64,000 bases of DNA from Dyella acidiphila (GCF_014863405.1 NZ_JACZZA010000005.1:1-64000), one strand, 5' to 3'. Positions 22,602 through 32,033 are shown, numbered from the stretch's first letter. Notes: generated from the letters alone by a model not told the origin. Made by a program: numbers and translations.

Positions 22602-23519
22602 ATGAAGTCACCCGTCCATCTCAATGCACTGCGCGCCTTCGAGGCCAGCGCCCGTCTGCAGAGCTTTTCCGCCGCAGCGGCCGAGCTGCACGTGACTCCC
22701 GCGGCGATCGGCCAGCTCGTACGCGGACTGGAAGAGTGGCTGGGTACGCCGCTGTTTCACCGGCAGGCGAGCGGACGCGCACGCCTCACCCCCACCGAAG
22801 CGGCGGAGCGCGCGTTGCCGGATATCCGCGCCGGCTTCGACCGGTTATCGCTGGGCCTGAGCCGGCTGCGCGATGGATCCAGGAGCGGCGTGCTGACCGT
22901 AGCCGTCAGCCCGGCCTTCGCCGCCAAATGGCTGCTGCCGCGGATCGAACATTTCCATGCCCTGCATCCGCAAACCGATGTGCGCCTGGATACCAACCTG
23001 AAGCCGGTGGATTTTGTCGCCCAGGGCATCGATATCGGCGTGCGCTACGGCCGCGGCACATGGCCGGGACTGGTGGCGGAACGGCTGCTGGACGAGCAGA
23101 TTTTTCCCGTCTGCTCTCCTGCATGGCTGGCCAGGAACAAAGATCTGCAGTCTCCGCACGACCTGACCAACAAAGCCTTGATCCATGACTTGTCCGTCGA
23201 TACGCATATCGGCTTTGCGTCGTGGCACGACTGGCTGCAGCGCGCCGGCGTCAGCGAGGTCGATGCCAGCCGCGGCATGCAGGTCAATAATTCCGATGCC
23301 GTGCTGCAAGCGGCGATTGATGGCCACGGCGTTGCCCTGGCGCGCAGCGTGATGGCCGCTGACGATGTCGCCGCGGGCCGGCTGGTCCGGCTGTTTCCGC
23401 AGCTGAGCCTGTCCTCGCAGCTGGCTTATTACGTGGTGTACCGCGCCGAATGCGCTTCGCTGCCCAAGATAGTGGCATTCCGCGCCTGGTTAATGCATAA
23501 GGCTACGGCACTCGGCTGA
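22602..23519 (+). CDS. LysR-family transcriptional regulator (GcvA-like)
   Basis: This 305-aa LTTR has an N-terminal winged HTH (LNALRAFEASARLQSFSAAA, then ELHVTPAAIGQLVRGLEEWL, residues about 5-45) and a substrate-binding domain to the end. The AIGQLVRGLE recognition helix and the LRDGSRSGVLTVAVSPAFAAKW linker resemble the GcvA subgroup. ATG 22602 is chosen because the HTH begins here and the upstream in-frame extension has no LTTR character. It is divergent from the SDR gene, whose expression it probably controls. The effector is unknown. Confidence 0.9.
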   Translation: MKSPVHLNALRAFEASARLQSFSAAAAELHVTPAAIGQLVRGLEEWLGTPLFHRQASGRARLTPTEAAERALPDIRAGFDRLSLGLSRLRDGSRSGVLTVAVSPAFAAKWLLPRIEHFHALHPQTDVRLDTNLKPVDFVAQGIDIGVRYGRGTWPGLVAERLLDEQIFPVCSPAWLARNKDLQSPHDLTNKALIHDLSVDTHIGFASWHDWLQRAGVSEVDASRGMQVNNSDAVLQAAIDGHGVALARSVMAADDVAAGRLVRLFPQLSLSSQLAYYVVYRAECASLPKIVAFRAWLMHKATALG

Positions 23520-23585
23520 CACCCGCGCCCATGCGGGCCATGCCTTGGCCAGATAGGTCCTGCGCTTTCAGTGCATCCGGATGGG

Positions 23586-25199
23586 ATGAAACACATGAGC
23601 CAGATCGGAAAACCGCCTTGCGAAGAAGGCATCGTGCTGGAAGGTGCAACGCCTGCACCCTGTTCGATCCGCTTGCGTCGCTGGACCCTGGTGGCGGCGA
23701 TTCTCGGTTCCAGTCTGGCCTTTATCGATGGCACGGTCGTCAACGTCGCGCTCCCTTCGATCCAGCGCGACTTGAACGCCACCACCGCCGACGCGCAGTG
23801 GGTGATGGAGTCTTACGCGCTGTTTCTGGCCGCATTGTTGCTGGTGGGCGGCGCGCTGGGCGATCGCTTCGGCCGCAAGCGTGTATTCCTGATCGGCGTA
23901 GCACTGTTCACGCTGGCTTCGATCGGCTGCTCATTGTCGCCGGCCATCGAACCGTTGATCGTCGCGCGTGCGGTACAAGGCGTGGGTGCCGCGTTGCTGG
24001 TGCCAGGCAGTCTGGCCTTGATCAGCGCAACTTTTCCGCAAGCGGAACGCGGCGCCGCCATCGGCACCTGGTCCGCATTCAGCGGCATCACGGCGGCGAT
24101 CGGGCCCGTGCTGGGCGGCTTTTTGGTCGAGCATTTCTCCTGGAAGTGGGCGTTCCTGATCAATGCTCCCATGGGCACCATCCTGTTTGCGCTGTGTCTG
24201 GCGAAAGTGCCCGAGAGCAAGGGCGCCATGCATGGCAGTGGCGTTGATAGCGCAGGCGCCATTCTCGTTACCGTAGGTTTGGCCGGACTGGTCTTCGCCT
24301 TTATCGAAGCGCCCGCGCGCGGCTGGTCGGCGCTATCGGTATGGGGAGCGCTGCTTGCGGGCGTTGTCGCGCTGCTGTTGTTCGGCGTGGCCGAGGCGCG
24401 CGTCGCTTCGCCCATGCTGCCGCTGGCGCTGTTTCGCGAGCGCAATTTTGCCGGCGCCAATGCACTCACCTTGCTGTTATATGCGGCCCTGGGCGGCAGT
24501 CTGTTCTTTTTGCCTTTGAATCTGATCCAGGTGCAAGGCTATGGCGCGACTGCCGCAGGTGCTGCGCTGCTGCCGTTTATCGCGATCATGTTTCTGCTCT
24601 CGCGCTGGACCGGCAGCCTGGTCGATCGATTCGGGGCCAAGCTGCCACTAGTCTGCGGACCGGTGATTGCCGCTGCAGGCTTCGCCATGTTCGCGCTGCC
24701 ATCTCTGGACGGCAGCTACTGGACCACCTTCTTTCCCGCCATATGCGTGCTCGGCCTGGGCATGAGCGTGACGGTGGCGCCATTGACCACCACCGTCATG
24801 AACAGCGTGGCCAAGGACCTGGCGGGCACCGCCTCGGGTGTCAACAACGCGGTATCGCGTGCGGCGGCGTTGCTGGCGATTGCGGTGTTCGGACTGATGC
24901 TTACGCTGATCTTCAATGCGCGCCTGCACAGCGAGCTGCAACCACTGCACCTGCCGGCCAAGCTCGCTGCCGCGGTGCTGGCGCAACGCCAGAAACTCGC
25001 CGGCATGGTATTGCCCGATGGTTATCCGCAGGCAACGCTCGCGGCGCTGAGGCACGCGGTGAAAGCGGCCTTTGTGGCGGGCTTTCGCTGGGTGATGCTG
25101 GTATCCGCCGCGCTGGCGCTGTTGAGCGCAGCCAGCGCGTGGATCTTCATCGATGGCAAGGCACGGCAGAAGCCCCGGGCGGAGCCGCTGCCGTCCTGA
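23586..25199 (+). CDS. MFS transporter, DHA2 (EmrB/QacA, 14-TM) family
   Basis: This drug:H+ antiporter of about 537 aa has 14 predicted hydrophobic segments. The DHA signatures are seen: motif D1-like FIDGTVVNVALPSIQRDL, motif A-like GALGDRFGRKRVFLIG, and motif C-like ITAAIGPVLGGFLVEHFSWKWAF. The start is uncertain (GTG 23571, ATG 23586 or ATG 23595). ATG 23586 is a compromise, with purine-rich GGATGGG in front. It runs in the same direction as the LysR gene, 66 bp behind, so possibly co-transcribed. Substrate unknown. Confidence 0.88.
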   Translation: MKHMSQIGKPPCEEGIVLEGATPAPCSIRLRRWTLVAAILGSSLAFIDGTVVNVALPSIQRDLNATTADAQWVMESYALFLAALLLVGGALGDRFGRKRVFLIGVALFTLASIGCSLSPAIEPLIVARAVQGVGAALLVPGSLALISATFPQAERGAAIGTWSAFSGITAAIGPVLGGFLVEHFSWKWAFLINAPMGTILFALCLAKVPESKGAMHGSGVDSAGAILVTVGLAGLVFAFIEAPARGWSALSVWGALLAGVVALLLFGVAEARVASPMLPLALFRERNFAGANALTLLLYAALGGSLFFLPLNLIQVQGYGATAAGAALLPFIAIMFLLSRWTGSLVDRFGAKLPLVCGPVIAAAGFAMFALPSLDGSYWTTFFPAICVLGLGMSVTVAPLTTTVMNSVAKDLAGTASGVNNAVSRAAALLAIAVFGLMLTLIFNARLHSELQPLHLPAKLAAAVLAQRQKLAGMVLPDGYPQATLAALRHAVKAAFVAGFRWVMLVSAALALLSAASAWIFIDGKARQKPRAEPLPS

Positions 25200-25223
25200 A
25201 CTTACGCAATGCGATACGTATCG

Positions 25224-28184
25224 CTAGAACGAATACTTGGCCGTCAGCAGCGTCGTCATGCCCGAATCGACTACATCGGACAAGGCCAGGTTGTTCTTGC
25301 CTACGTGCGCCCAGTACGAGTAGTTCTTGGTCAGGTTGGAAATGGAAAGGTCCAGCTGGAAGCGACGGCTGAAGGCATAGCCCACGTGCAGGTCGATCCG
25401 CTCGGTGGGCCGGATCCACAGATCGTCCCAAGCCGCACCCTGGCCGAGATAGTCGTAGGTGGAAAGGTAGGAACCCGCGTAGTGGTAACTGAGGTTTACC
25501 GAGAAGTCGTTCTTTTCATAGAACAGCTCGGCATTCGCCATCAGGTCCGGTGCATTCTGGATACGCTCGTGGTTGAAACCGGCCATGCCCAAGTCCACCG
25601 ACGTACGCTGCGCCGTGGCGTTGACGGCCACGCCGAAACCGTCGAGCGGTGCCGGCAAATCCTGGAATTTCTGCCGTACCGCGGCTTCCACGCCATACAC
25701 GCGGCCAGCGCCGCCATTGCTCGGGCGGATGTATTGAATCGAGCCGGCATCCACCGTCGCCGCGTTGACCGGATTGGTGCCGGCTTCGTAGATGTAGTTG
25801 GAAAGCTTCTTGTAGAAACCGGCGAGCATGGCGTGGCCGCCGTGCTGGTTGTTCCATTCGCCGGAGAAATCGATGTTCAGCGCCTCGATCGGCTTCAGCT
25901 CGGGATTGCCTTCGGTAATGGTGGTGAGGCCGTCCGCCGACACGCTCACCTGCGAGCCGCCGCCGAGCTGCACGAAGGCCGGGCGCGTATAGCTGGTCCA
26001 GATGCTGCCGCGGTAGACCGCATTGTCGCTGGGGCGATAGTTGATGAAGATACTCGGCAGCGGTTCGTCGTAATGCGTGTAGTTCCGGGCGAAATAACCC
26101 GGGATCTCGTTGCCCTGCGCGTCCTGCGGAATCACCCAGAAGGTATTGCGAATGTCGGTGTGCTCGAAGCGCAGGCCGGGAATCACTTCCAGGTCGCCCC
26201 ACTTGAGCGTCGCCATGGCGTAGGCCGCACTGACCGCCTCGTTGGCGCGCTGCGTATCGCAGTTCCAGTTATTGACGTAGAGGCTGCTGCAGGTATCCAG
26301 GTCGGCGGGCACTACATTCGCCGCGATCAGGCGCTTCAGCGCCGCCTGGTCGATGGTCGGCGCGGCATAGCCGTACACGCCGGGGAACACCGAGGAATAG
26401 TAGCCGTCGATCAGGCCCAGCGAACCGAAGCTGCGGCCGTCGGTGTATTTGCCGGTGGTCCAGTCGCGGTCGCTCATGTCGCGGTCGCTGTCGACGTATT
26501 TCACGCCGAGCTGGATCGAGCTGAGCGCGCCATCGTCGAAATCGTAGCGCGCATCGAACTTTGCGCCGCCCTTGCGCTGGCCGCTATAGGTTTCGGTCAG
26601 CTCGCCGGCACGGCGCGCATACATCGTGGCCACACTGTTCAGTTGTGCGCTCATCGCCGGGGTCAGCAGCGGATAGGCGAAGCCGTTGGCGCCGTAGGTC
26701 ATTACCGTGCTGGCGCCGTAGGGGAAATTGGTGGACGTGTATTCGTCGTTGCGCGCGGAAATTTCCACGTGGTCCGGCCGATCGTTGTCGCCGTAGCTGT
26801 AGAAGATATTCGGCGACAGGGTCCAGCCGCCCAGGGTCTTGTCGGCGCCCAGCTGGAAGGTGGCCAGATCGGCCTTTTCCGGATTGGTCTCGTACCAGAA
26901 GCGCGTGGCGATGCGGCCGATCACCGGCTGGTATACGCCGGTATTGCCGATCGGACTGTAGCTGACGTTGGCCGGGATCAGCTGCAGGTAGGTAGTGTCC
27001 TGCTCGGTCTTGGCGTAGGCGTAGGTCATGCGCGCATAGGTGTGCAGGGTGTCGTCGACCTTCCAGTCCAGCGAGACATTGCCGCCGTAGCGATGGGTGT
27101 AGCCGGACGACGTGCCCAGGTACATGCCCGTGCTTTCCAGATTGTGCTGCGGATCGATCCCCGCTGCGTTTGCGCCGCTGGCTGTGGTGCGGGCGAATTC
27201 CCAGGCACCGTCGCCAAGCGCGGCGGTGGCGCCGGCCATTTCGCTGTTCACGTAGCTGCGGCTGTCGTAATAGGCGCTGGCATAGATACCGAACTGATGC
27301 GCGTCGCCGAACTTGGTCTGGAATTCGCCGGCCGCGCCGCCGCCGAGGCCGTCGTCGCCATAGTCGCGCGCCCTGCTCTCCATTCGCCCGCTGGCGGTGA
27401 TGCTGCCGCTGGTCGGGGCGCTGAAATCGAATGCGGTAGGGGTACGGAAATCGATGGTGCCGCCGATCGCATCGCCGTCCATGTCGGCGGTAGACGTTTT
27501 GTTGAGCACGATCGTCTGCAGGCCGGACGGCGGCAGCAGGCTGAGCTGTACGCCGCGGCTGTAGGGCATACCCTGGGCCACTTCCACGCCATCGATCAGA
27601 TTGACGTTGTACTCGGCGTTGAGGCCGCGCACCGAGGTAAACATGCCCTCCCCGCGCGACGCGCCATCGATGCCCGCGAAATACGACTGTCCGGTATTGA
27701 ACACATTCACGCCGGGAAACAGGCCCAGCGCCTCGGCCACGTTATGCACGGCGGTGTATTTGAGGTCATCTGCCGACAACACGTTGACCGTATTGACCGC
27801 ATCCATCTGCAACTGGCTGGCGTCGTAGCGGTTGGCCGCCACGGAAATCTTGCTCAGCGAGGCGATGCTGCTGAAGTTCGCCTGCACCGAGCCTTGCGCC
27901 GGCACTTCCACCGTCGCGGACAGCGCATGCGCAGCCGAGGCGTTCGCGGTGAGCAGGTAATGCCCAGCCGCAAGGCCGGTCAGCTGGAAATGGCCGGATG
28001 CATCCGTCTTCACCGTCTGTCCCGTGGCGGCAACGGTTACCGCGACGCCGGCAAGCGGATTGCCTGTTGCCGGATCGGCGATCTCGCCGCTTACATCGCC
28101 GGCATGCGCCGCCGGCACGGCGGCAAGACAGCCGATGGCGGCCACGATGGCATAAGCAAGTACATGCTTTTTCACTACGAACAT
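25224..28184 (-). CDS. TonB-dependent receptor with carboxypeptidase-regulatory-like N-domain
   Basis: This outer-membrane active transporter is 986 aa. It has a signal peptide (MFVVKKHVLAYAIVAAIGC up to AHAGD), a CarboxypepD_reg-like beta-sandwich (GEIADPATGNPLAGVAVTVA, about 28-105), a plug (VRGLNAEYNVNLIDGVEV, about 180-200) and a long barrel ending in an aromatic C-terminal residue (LLTAKYSF). ATG 28184 is chosen for the signal peptide and the GGGAG nine bases upstream. This architecture is typical of glycan and nutrient receptors in Xanthomonadales and Caulobacterales, with no FecR/sigma partner nearby. It is divergent from the PLC-like/phosphatase pair, so inositol-phosphate-like ligands are conceivable, but its substrate cannot be read from the sequence. 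Confidence 0.92.
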   Translation of the reverse strand: MFVVKKHVLAYAIVAAIGCLAAVPAAHAGDVSGEIADPATGNPLAGVAVTVAATGQTVKTDASGHFQLTGLAAGHYLLTANASAAHALSATVEVPAQGSVQANFSSIASLSKISVAANRYDASQLQMDAVNTVNVLSADDLKYTAVHNVAEALGLFPGVNVFNTGQSYFAGIDGASRGEGMFTSVRGLNAEYNVNLIDGVEVAQGMPYSRGVQLSLLPPSGLQTIVLNKTSTADMDGDAIGGTIDFRTPTAFDFSAPTSGSITASGRMESRARDYGDDGLGGGAAGEFQTKFGDAHQFGIYASAYYDSRSYVNSEMAGATAALGDGAWEFARTTASGANAAGIDPQHNLESTGMYLGTSSGYTHRYGGNVSLDWKVDDTLHTYARMTYAYAKTEQDTTYLQLIPANVSYSPIGNTGVYQPVIGRIATRFWYETNPEKADLATFQLGADKTLGGWTLSPNIFYSYGDNDRPDHVEISARNDEYTSTNFPYGASTVMTYGANGFAYPLLTPAMSAQLNSVATMYARRAGELTETYSGQRKGGAKFDARYDFDDGALSSIQLGVKYVDSDRDMSDRDWTTGKYTDGRSFGSLGLIDGYYSSVFPGVYGYAAPTIDQAALKRLIAANVVPADLDTCSSLYVNNWNCDTQRANEAVSAAYAMATLKWGDLEVIPGLRFEHTDIRNTFWVIPQDAQGNEIPGYFARNYTHYDEPLPSIFINYRPSDNAVYRGSIWTSYTRPAFVQLGGGSQVSVSADGLTTITEGNPELKPIEALNIDFSGEWNNQHGGHAMLAGFYKKLSNYIYEAGTNPVNAATVDAGSIQYIRPSNGGAGRVYGVEAAVRQKFQDLPAPLDGFGVAVNATAQRTSVDLGMAGFNHERIQNAPDLMANAELFYEKNDFSVNLSYHYAGSYLSTYDYLGQGAAWDDLWIRPTERIDLHVGYAFSRRFQLDLSISNLTKNYSYWAHVGKNNLALSDVVDSGMTTLLTAKYSF

Positions 28185-28346
28185 ATCGACGCGCTCCCTT
28201 GGCGCAAGGCGGTGGTTCCAACGCTTGCCCGCACCACGGGAAAGCAAGAGCCGGCGACGCTAGACAGCACGCATGAAATTTCGGTGGCAGCGAAGTGACA
28301 TCTTGCGTTTGAGGCTAAAACAATGCTTTTGTATGTCACGACAGCC

Positions 28347-28366
28347 CCATTTGGACGGCCAAATGG
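28347..28366. promoter_or_regulatory. Perfect inverted repeat between TonB receptor and PLC gene
   Basis: CCATTTGG and CCAAATGG (8-bp arms, 4-base loop ACGG) lie in the 289-bp divergent intergenic region, 163 bases from the receptor start and 107 bases from the PLC-like start. It could be an operator shared by both promoters. There is no T-tract, so a terminator is unlikely. No -35/-10 pair is clear enough to call. Confidence 0.3.
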
Positions 28367-28473
28367 CCCGTAATGACAGCCACCCGTCCGTCATGTAAGC
28401 GAAACATTTTTAACGAAAAATGACCCAGATAGATCGATTGAAATGAAATACGTCCGACGGGGAGCCAGCTTGC

Positions 28474-29649
28474 ATGCATAAGCTTTTGCAGTGCGCGCGC
28501 GTATTGCGCCGCCAGCAACTATCTGCGCCGCGCGCACATATCTGTGCATGGCTGGTGTTTGCCGGCCTGCTGGTGTTGTGCTCGGCACCAGCCAATGCAC
28601 AACAGGCCGCAGCGCTGCGGCTCAACCAGCTGCAATACATCGGCAGCCACAACAGCTATCACGCCGGTCTTGCACCCGGCGAGGCCACCGTGTGGAAGCG
28701 CACCGATCCGGCAACCTTCGCCATGATCGACTACGCCCATCCCAGCCTCAGCCGACAACTCGACGACGGCGTGCGGCAGCTGGAGCTGGATGTTTATGGC
28801 GATGCCAAGGGCGGCCGCTATGCCCATCCGGCCATCGTCGGACAGGTGCGCGCGGCGGGATTGCCGCCGGATCCGCCTTTCGCCGATCCCGCCGTGATGC
28901 AGCGGCCCGGCTTCAAGGTCATGCATATCCAGGACATCGACCAGCGCAGCAATTGCCAGCCGTTCACGGCTTGCCTGGCCGAGATCCGCACCTGGTCAAA
29001 CGCGCATCCGCGGCATCTGCCGCTGTTTATCCTGGTCGAGACCGTGCGCTCGAAACTGAGCCTGCCCTTCCCAACCGTAACGATGGAGCCGTTCGACCGC
29101 CGTGCGCTGGATGCGCTGGACGCGGAAATCCGCTCAGTGTTCGCGCCCGGCCAATACCTCAGCCCCGACGATGTTCGTGGCCGTTTCCGCACGCTCAATC
29201 AGGCGATCCGCGCGCAGGGCTGGCCCACGCTGGAGGCCGCGCGCGGCAAGGTCATTTTTCTGCTGGACCAACGCTGGGTAGGCGCCGCCTATCTACAGGG
29301 CCACCCTTCCCTGCGCGGGCGCGTGCTGTTCACCAATGCCGTTCCGGGTACCGATGACGCGGCCTTCACCGAGCTCAACGATGGCGATGCCGATAGCATT
29401 GCGCGCCTGGTGCGCCAGGGTTATCTGGTGCGCACCCGCGCCGATGCGGATTTGAAAGAACCGCCCCGCAACGACACCAGGCGCCGCGATGCAATGATCG
29501 CCAGCGGCGCGCAGTTGATCAGCACCGACTATCCGTTTGCGGAAGCGGCAGCATCGGGTTACAGCGTGAGCTTTCCGGGACATCTGATTGCCCGCTGCAA
29601 TCCGCTGTTTGCGCGGGCACTTTGTTCGCAGGCAGATCTTTCGCCGTGA
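28474..29649 (+). CDS. Ca2+-dependent phosphoinositide-PLC-like phosphodiesterase
   Basis: This 391-aa secreted TIM-barrel phosphodiesterase belongs to the bacterial PI-PLC-C1 type. The signal peptide ends near APANAQ (about 42). The first catalytic region is IGSHNSYH (H59, H63), followed by QLDDGVRQLELDVYGD (about 96-111), a metal-binding Glu/Asp strand. A second barrel half carries HLPLFILVETV. Start ATG 28474 has GGGGAG nine bases upstream. The stop codon overlaps the start of the histidine phosphatase (TGATG), so the two are translationally coupled. Joint action on phosphoinositides or another inositol-phosphate diester is a reasonable inference. Confidence 0.85.
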   Translation: MHKLLQCARVLRRQQLSAPRAHICAWLVFAGLLVLCSAPANAQQAAALRLNQLQYIGSHNSYHAGLAPGEATVWKRTDPATFAMIDYAHPSLSRQLDDGVRQLELDVYGDAKGGRYAHPAIVGQVRAAGLPPDPPFADPAVMQRPGFKVMHIQDIDQRSNCQPFTACLAEIRTWSNAHPRHLPLFILVETVRSKLSLPFPTVTMEPFDRRALDALDAEIRSVFAPGQYLSPDDVRGRFRTLNQAIRAQGWPTLEAARGKVIFLLDQRWVGAAYLQGHPSLRGRVLFTNAVPGTDDAAFTELNDGDADSIARLVRQGYLVRTRADADLKEPPRNDTRRRDAMIASGAQLISTDYPFAEAAASGYSVSFPGHLIARCNPLFARALCSQADLSP

Positions 29650-30887
29650 TGCGCACCTGCGTGCAACTGCTTTGTCTGATCCTGCCTGCGCTGTTTGCGA
29701 CGCCAGCCACGGCGAGTGCCCCGGATCAGCTGCAACTGGAGCGTGTCATGCTGCTCTACCGGCACGGTGTGCGTACGCCGTTGCCGGGCGAGATCCAGCT
29801 GCAGGAAGCGAGCGGCCGGCCGTGGCCGGCGTGGTCCGAACCGCCCAGCGAACTTACGCCGCACGGTGCCGCCGGTGCGCGGCTGATGGGGCGCCATGAC
29901 CGGCAGCGCCTGACGGCTGCCGGCCTGTTTCCGGCACAAGGCTGCCCGGCACCGGGGCAAGTGTGGTTCTGGGCCAATACCGATCAACGCACCATCGCCA
30001 GCGCGCAGGCCCTTGCTGAAGGCTTTGCACCGGGCTGCCGCGTTGACATCGGGCACCGCCCCGAGGGCAGCGACGATCCGTTGTTTCATCCGATCGAAGC
30101 AGGCGTGGTTGATTGGGACACGCAACAAGCCGTGCGTGCCATACAACAAAGCACCGGCGGCGCGGATGCGCTGACCGCTCCGCACCGCGACGCACTGAGC
30201 GCAATGGCCAGCATCCTGGGCTGCGATGCGCAGCATGGCATGCAGGCATGCAGGCCCGAACACTGGCATGGGGGGCTGAGCGTATCGCCGGATGGACACC
30301 ATCTGGTGCTGACCGGGCCGATTGCCGATACCTCCGGTACTGCCGAGGCGATATTGATGGCCTATGCGGAGGGACGCCCGATGCGCGATGTCGGCTGGGG
30401 CCGCACTTCCGCTGCGCAACTGGAACAGCTATCGCAGCTGCATGCCTTGCTGTTCGGTATCTATGCGCGCCCGGACTACATGGCCGAACGCGTCGCCGCC
30501 GTGATGAGCGGCCGGATCATCCAGCTCCTGCAGGATCCGCAGGCGCCGCGGCTGAGTGTGCTGGTCGGCAGCGACAACAATATCGTTGCACTGGCATCGG
30601 TATTGGGGCTGCATTTCAAGCTGCCCGGGTATGCCGAGGACGATCCGCCGATCGGCGGGGCGCTGGCTATCGAGCTTTGGCGAGATCGAAGCAGCGGGCA
30701 GCGCTACGTGCATATTTTCTATCAGGCACAGAGCCTGGCGCAGTTGCGGGCATTGCAGCAGGCACCGCCGGTGCAACTGGATTTGCAGGTTGCCGCTTGT
30801 GCTGCCGGCCACAAAAAGACGTTGTGTCCGCTGGATCGTGTGGTGGCAGCGCTGAAGCGGGCGGATGCTCATGCTGTGCAGCGATGA
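29649..30887 (+). CDS. Histidine acid phosphatase family protein (AppA/Agp-like, HD motif altered)
   Basis: This 412-aa periplasmic phosphomonoesterase-like protein has a signal peptide (MRTCVQLLCLILPALFATPA) and the family N-motif LLYRHGVRTPLPG, with the nucleophilic His. It also carries PPSELTPHG and a QVWFWANTDQRTIASAQAL block. The C-terminal proton-donor motif, normally G-H-D-T/N-N-I, reads VGSDNNIVALASVLG: the His is Ser while the Asp is kept. This may lower activity or change specificity. ATG 29649 is chosen because it overlaps the upstream stop as TGATG and starts the signal peptide; a TTG lies 27 bases further upstream. Family substrates include phytate and glucose-1-phosphate. Confidence 0.85.
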   Translation: MRTCVQLLCLILPALFATPATASAPDQLQLERVMLLYRHGVRTPLPGEIQLQEASGRPWPAWSEPPSELTPHGAAGARLMGRHDRQRLTAAGLFPAQGCPAPGQVWFWANTDQRTIASAQALAEGFAPGCRVDIGHRPEGSDDPLFHPIEAGVVDWDTQQAVRAIQQSTGGADALTAPHRDALSAMASILGCDAQHGMQACRPEHWHGGLSVSPDGHHLVLTGPIADTSGTAEAILMAYAEGRPMRDVGWGRTSAAQLEQLSQLHALLFGIYARPDYMAERVAAVMSGRIIQLLQDPQAPRLSVLVGSDNNIVALASVLGLHFKLPGYAEDDPPIGGALAIELWRDRSSGQRYVHIFYQAQSLAQLRALQQAPPVQLDLQVAACAAGHKKTLCPLDRVVAALKRADAHAVQR

Positions 30888-30967
30888 ACATGCGCTGCTG
30901 ATGCGAATGCAGTTTCGCTAAGCCACCCTCCCCGCGGTCAGCAACCCGCCATGGCAGCCCTTCTAGT

Positions 30968-30995
30968 CGTCATTCCCGCTTTCGCGGGAATGACG
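30968..30995. repeat. REP-like hairpin
   Basis: Perfect 12-bp arms CGTCATTCCCGC and GCGGGAATGACG flank a TTTC loop, in the 222-bp gap between the phosphatase and a convergent peptidase gene. A partial second copy of the right flank (GTGACGGCTTAGG) follows at 31032-31044. This is the look of the dispersed REP elements common in Xanthomonadales. It may also work as a bidirectional terminator or mRNA-end protector for the two converging genes. Confidence 0.7.
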
Positions 30996-31109
30996 GCTTA
31001 GGCGATGACCGCCGGCCACTTTCACTTGGAGTGACGGCTTAGGGAATTACGCGATAACACGCGCCACCTTCATTGGTAACGACGCCTGAGGGCACTGCGC
31101 GGCAGCCCC

Positions 31110-32033
31110 TCAACCATGCGCCAACGCATAATCCACCGCCGCCCGCGCAGCCGCTACCTGCGCCTGGATGCACTGTTCCGGCGTTGCCTGCGGGCTGTCG
31201 GGATAGACCTCGGTGGTGGTGGTGTAGCGGGCGCCGGTGATGCTGGCGCACAAACCCAGCTTTTTCAGCGCGTATTCGATCACGCCCGGCGCCACCACCG
31301 GCGAACCGATGATCTCGCCGTGTGCGTCGGCCGGGGCGATATGCGTCACTTTCTCCACCGCCGCCAGCACCGTCTGCTGGAAGGCCGGCTGCGGGTTTTC
31401 GGTATCGTCGACCAGATAGAAGCCATCCGGGATTTCACCCCGCTCGAACACCTTGCCATCGCGCGCGGCCAAGGCCAGGCGAAATTCGCTTTCGTCGCTG
31501 TCGGTGGTTTCGTGCAGGTCGATATGCATCAGGAAACGGCCAGGCAAGGGCGCGACCAGCTGCAGCAAGGCGGCCGACTCGCCCGCCGGACTGTTCGCGT
31601 AGAACGAGCGGTTCGGATCGATGGCATCCGGATTCCAGCGCTGGATACGCTCGTAGGCCCAGGGGCTGACGCATGGGGCGACGAGTATATTGGCGCGCCC
31701 GGCATAACCGGCCGCATGCTGCTCCGCAAAACGAAGCGCACCATGGACACCGCTGGTTTCGTAACCATGGACACCGCCGGTGACCAGCATGACCGGCAGT
31801 TCGTCCCGCCAGTCCCGGCTGCGAATGGCCAACAATGGGAAGCTGCCGTCCGCATAATCCAGCCGGCCATATTCGGATACGTCCAAGCGCGCGCGCAAAC
31901 CATCGATAGCGCTGAGCACGTCGCTGGCATAGCTGCGCTGGCGCACCTGCCGCGCCAGCCAGGCCGCCTTTTCTGCCTTGCCCCAGGGCTGGCCTGCTTC
32001 GCCGATGGGATAAGCGGTGTCGCTGCTACTCAT
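31110..32033 (-). CDS. M14-like zinc metallocarboxypeptidase (AspA/AstE-like fold)
   Basis: This 307-aa protein has a zinc-carboxypeptidase core. HxxE is in TGGVHGYETSGV (near 88-91), a third ligand candidate His is in MHIDLHETTD, and a downstream catalytic Glu candidate is in TTTTEVYPD. There is no signal peptide, so it acts in the cytoplasm. ATG 32033 is preferred over a start over 1 kb upstream because AGGA lies eight bases in front and the upstream extension is antisense to the GH64-like gene. Substrate is unknown; members trim C-terminal residues or acyl groups from small molecules. It is divergent from the duplicated secreted gene. Confidence 0.8.
   Translation of the reverse strand: MSSSDTAYPIGEAGQPWGKAEKAAWLARQVRQRSYASDVLSAIDGLRARLDVSEYGRLDYADGSFPLLAIRSRDWRDELPVMLVTGGVHGYETSGVHGALRFAEQHAAGYAGRANILVAPCVSPWAYERIQRWNPDAIDPNRSFYANSPAGESAALLQLVAPLPGRFLMHIDLHETTDSDESEFRLALAARDGKVFERGEIPDGFYLVDDTENPQPAFQQTVLAAVEKVTHIAPADAHGEIIGSPVVAPGVIEYALKKLGLCASITGARYTTTTEVYPDSPQATPEQCIQAQVAAARAAVDYALAHG

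Noticed and set aside
25211-25224. 14-bp perfect palindrome between MFS and TonB receptor genes
   Set aside because: GCGATACGTATCGC has no loop and no T-tract and lies at convergent gene ends. It may be chance, so no function is assigned.
25209-28298. 1029-aa open frame on the + strand opposite the TonB receptor
   Set aside because: It is fully antisense to a receptor with signal peptide, plug and barrel. The translation is His/Arg/Ala-biased without motifs, an artefact of high-GC codon usage.
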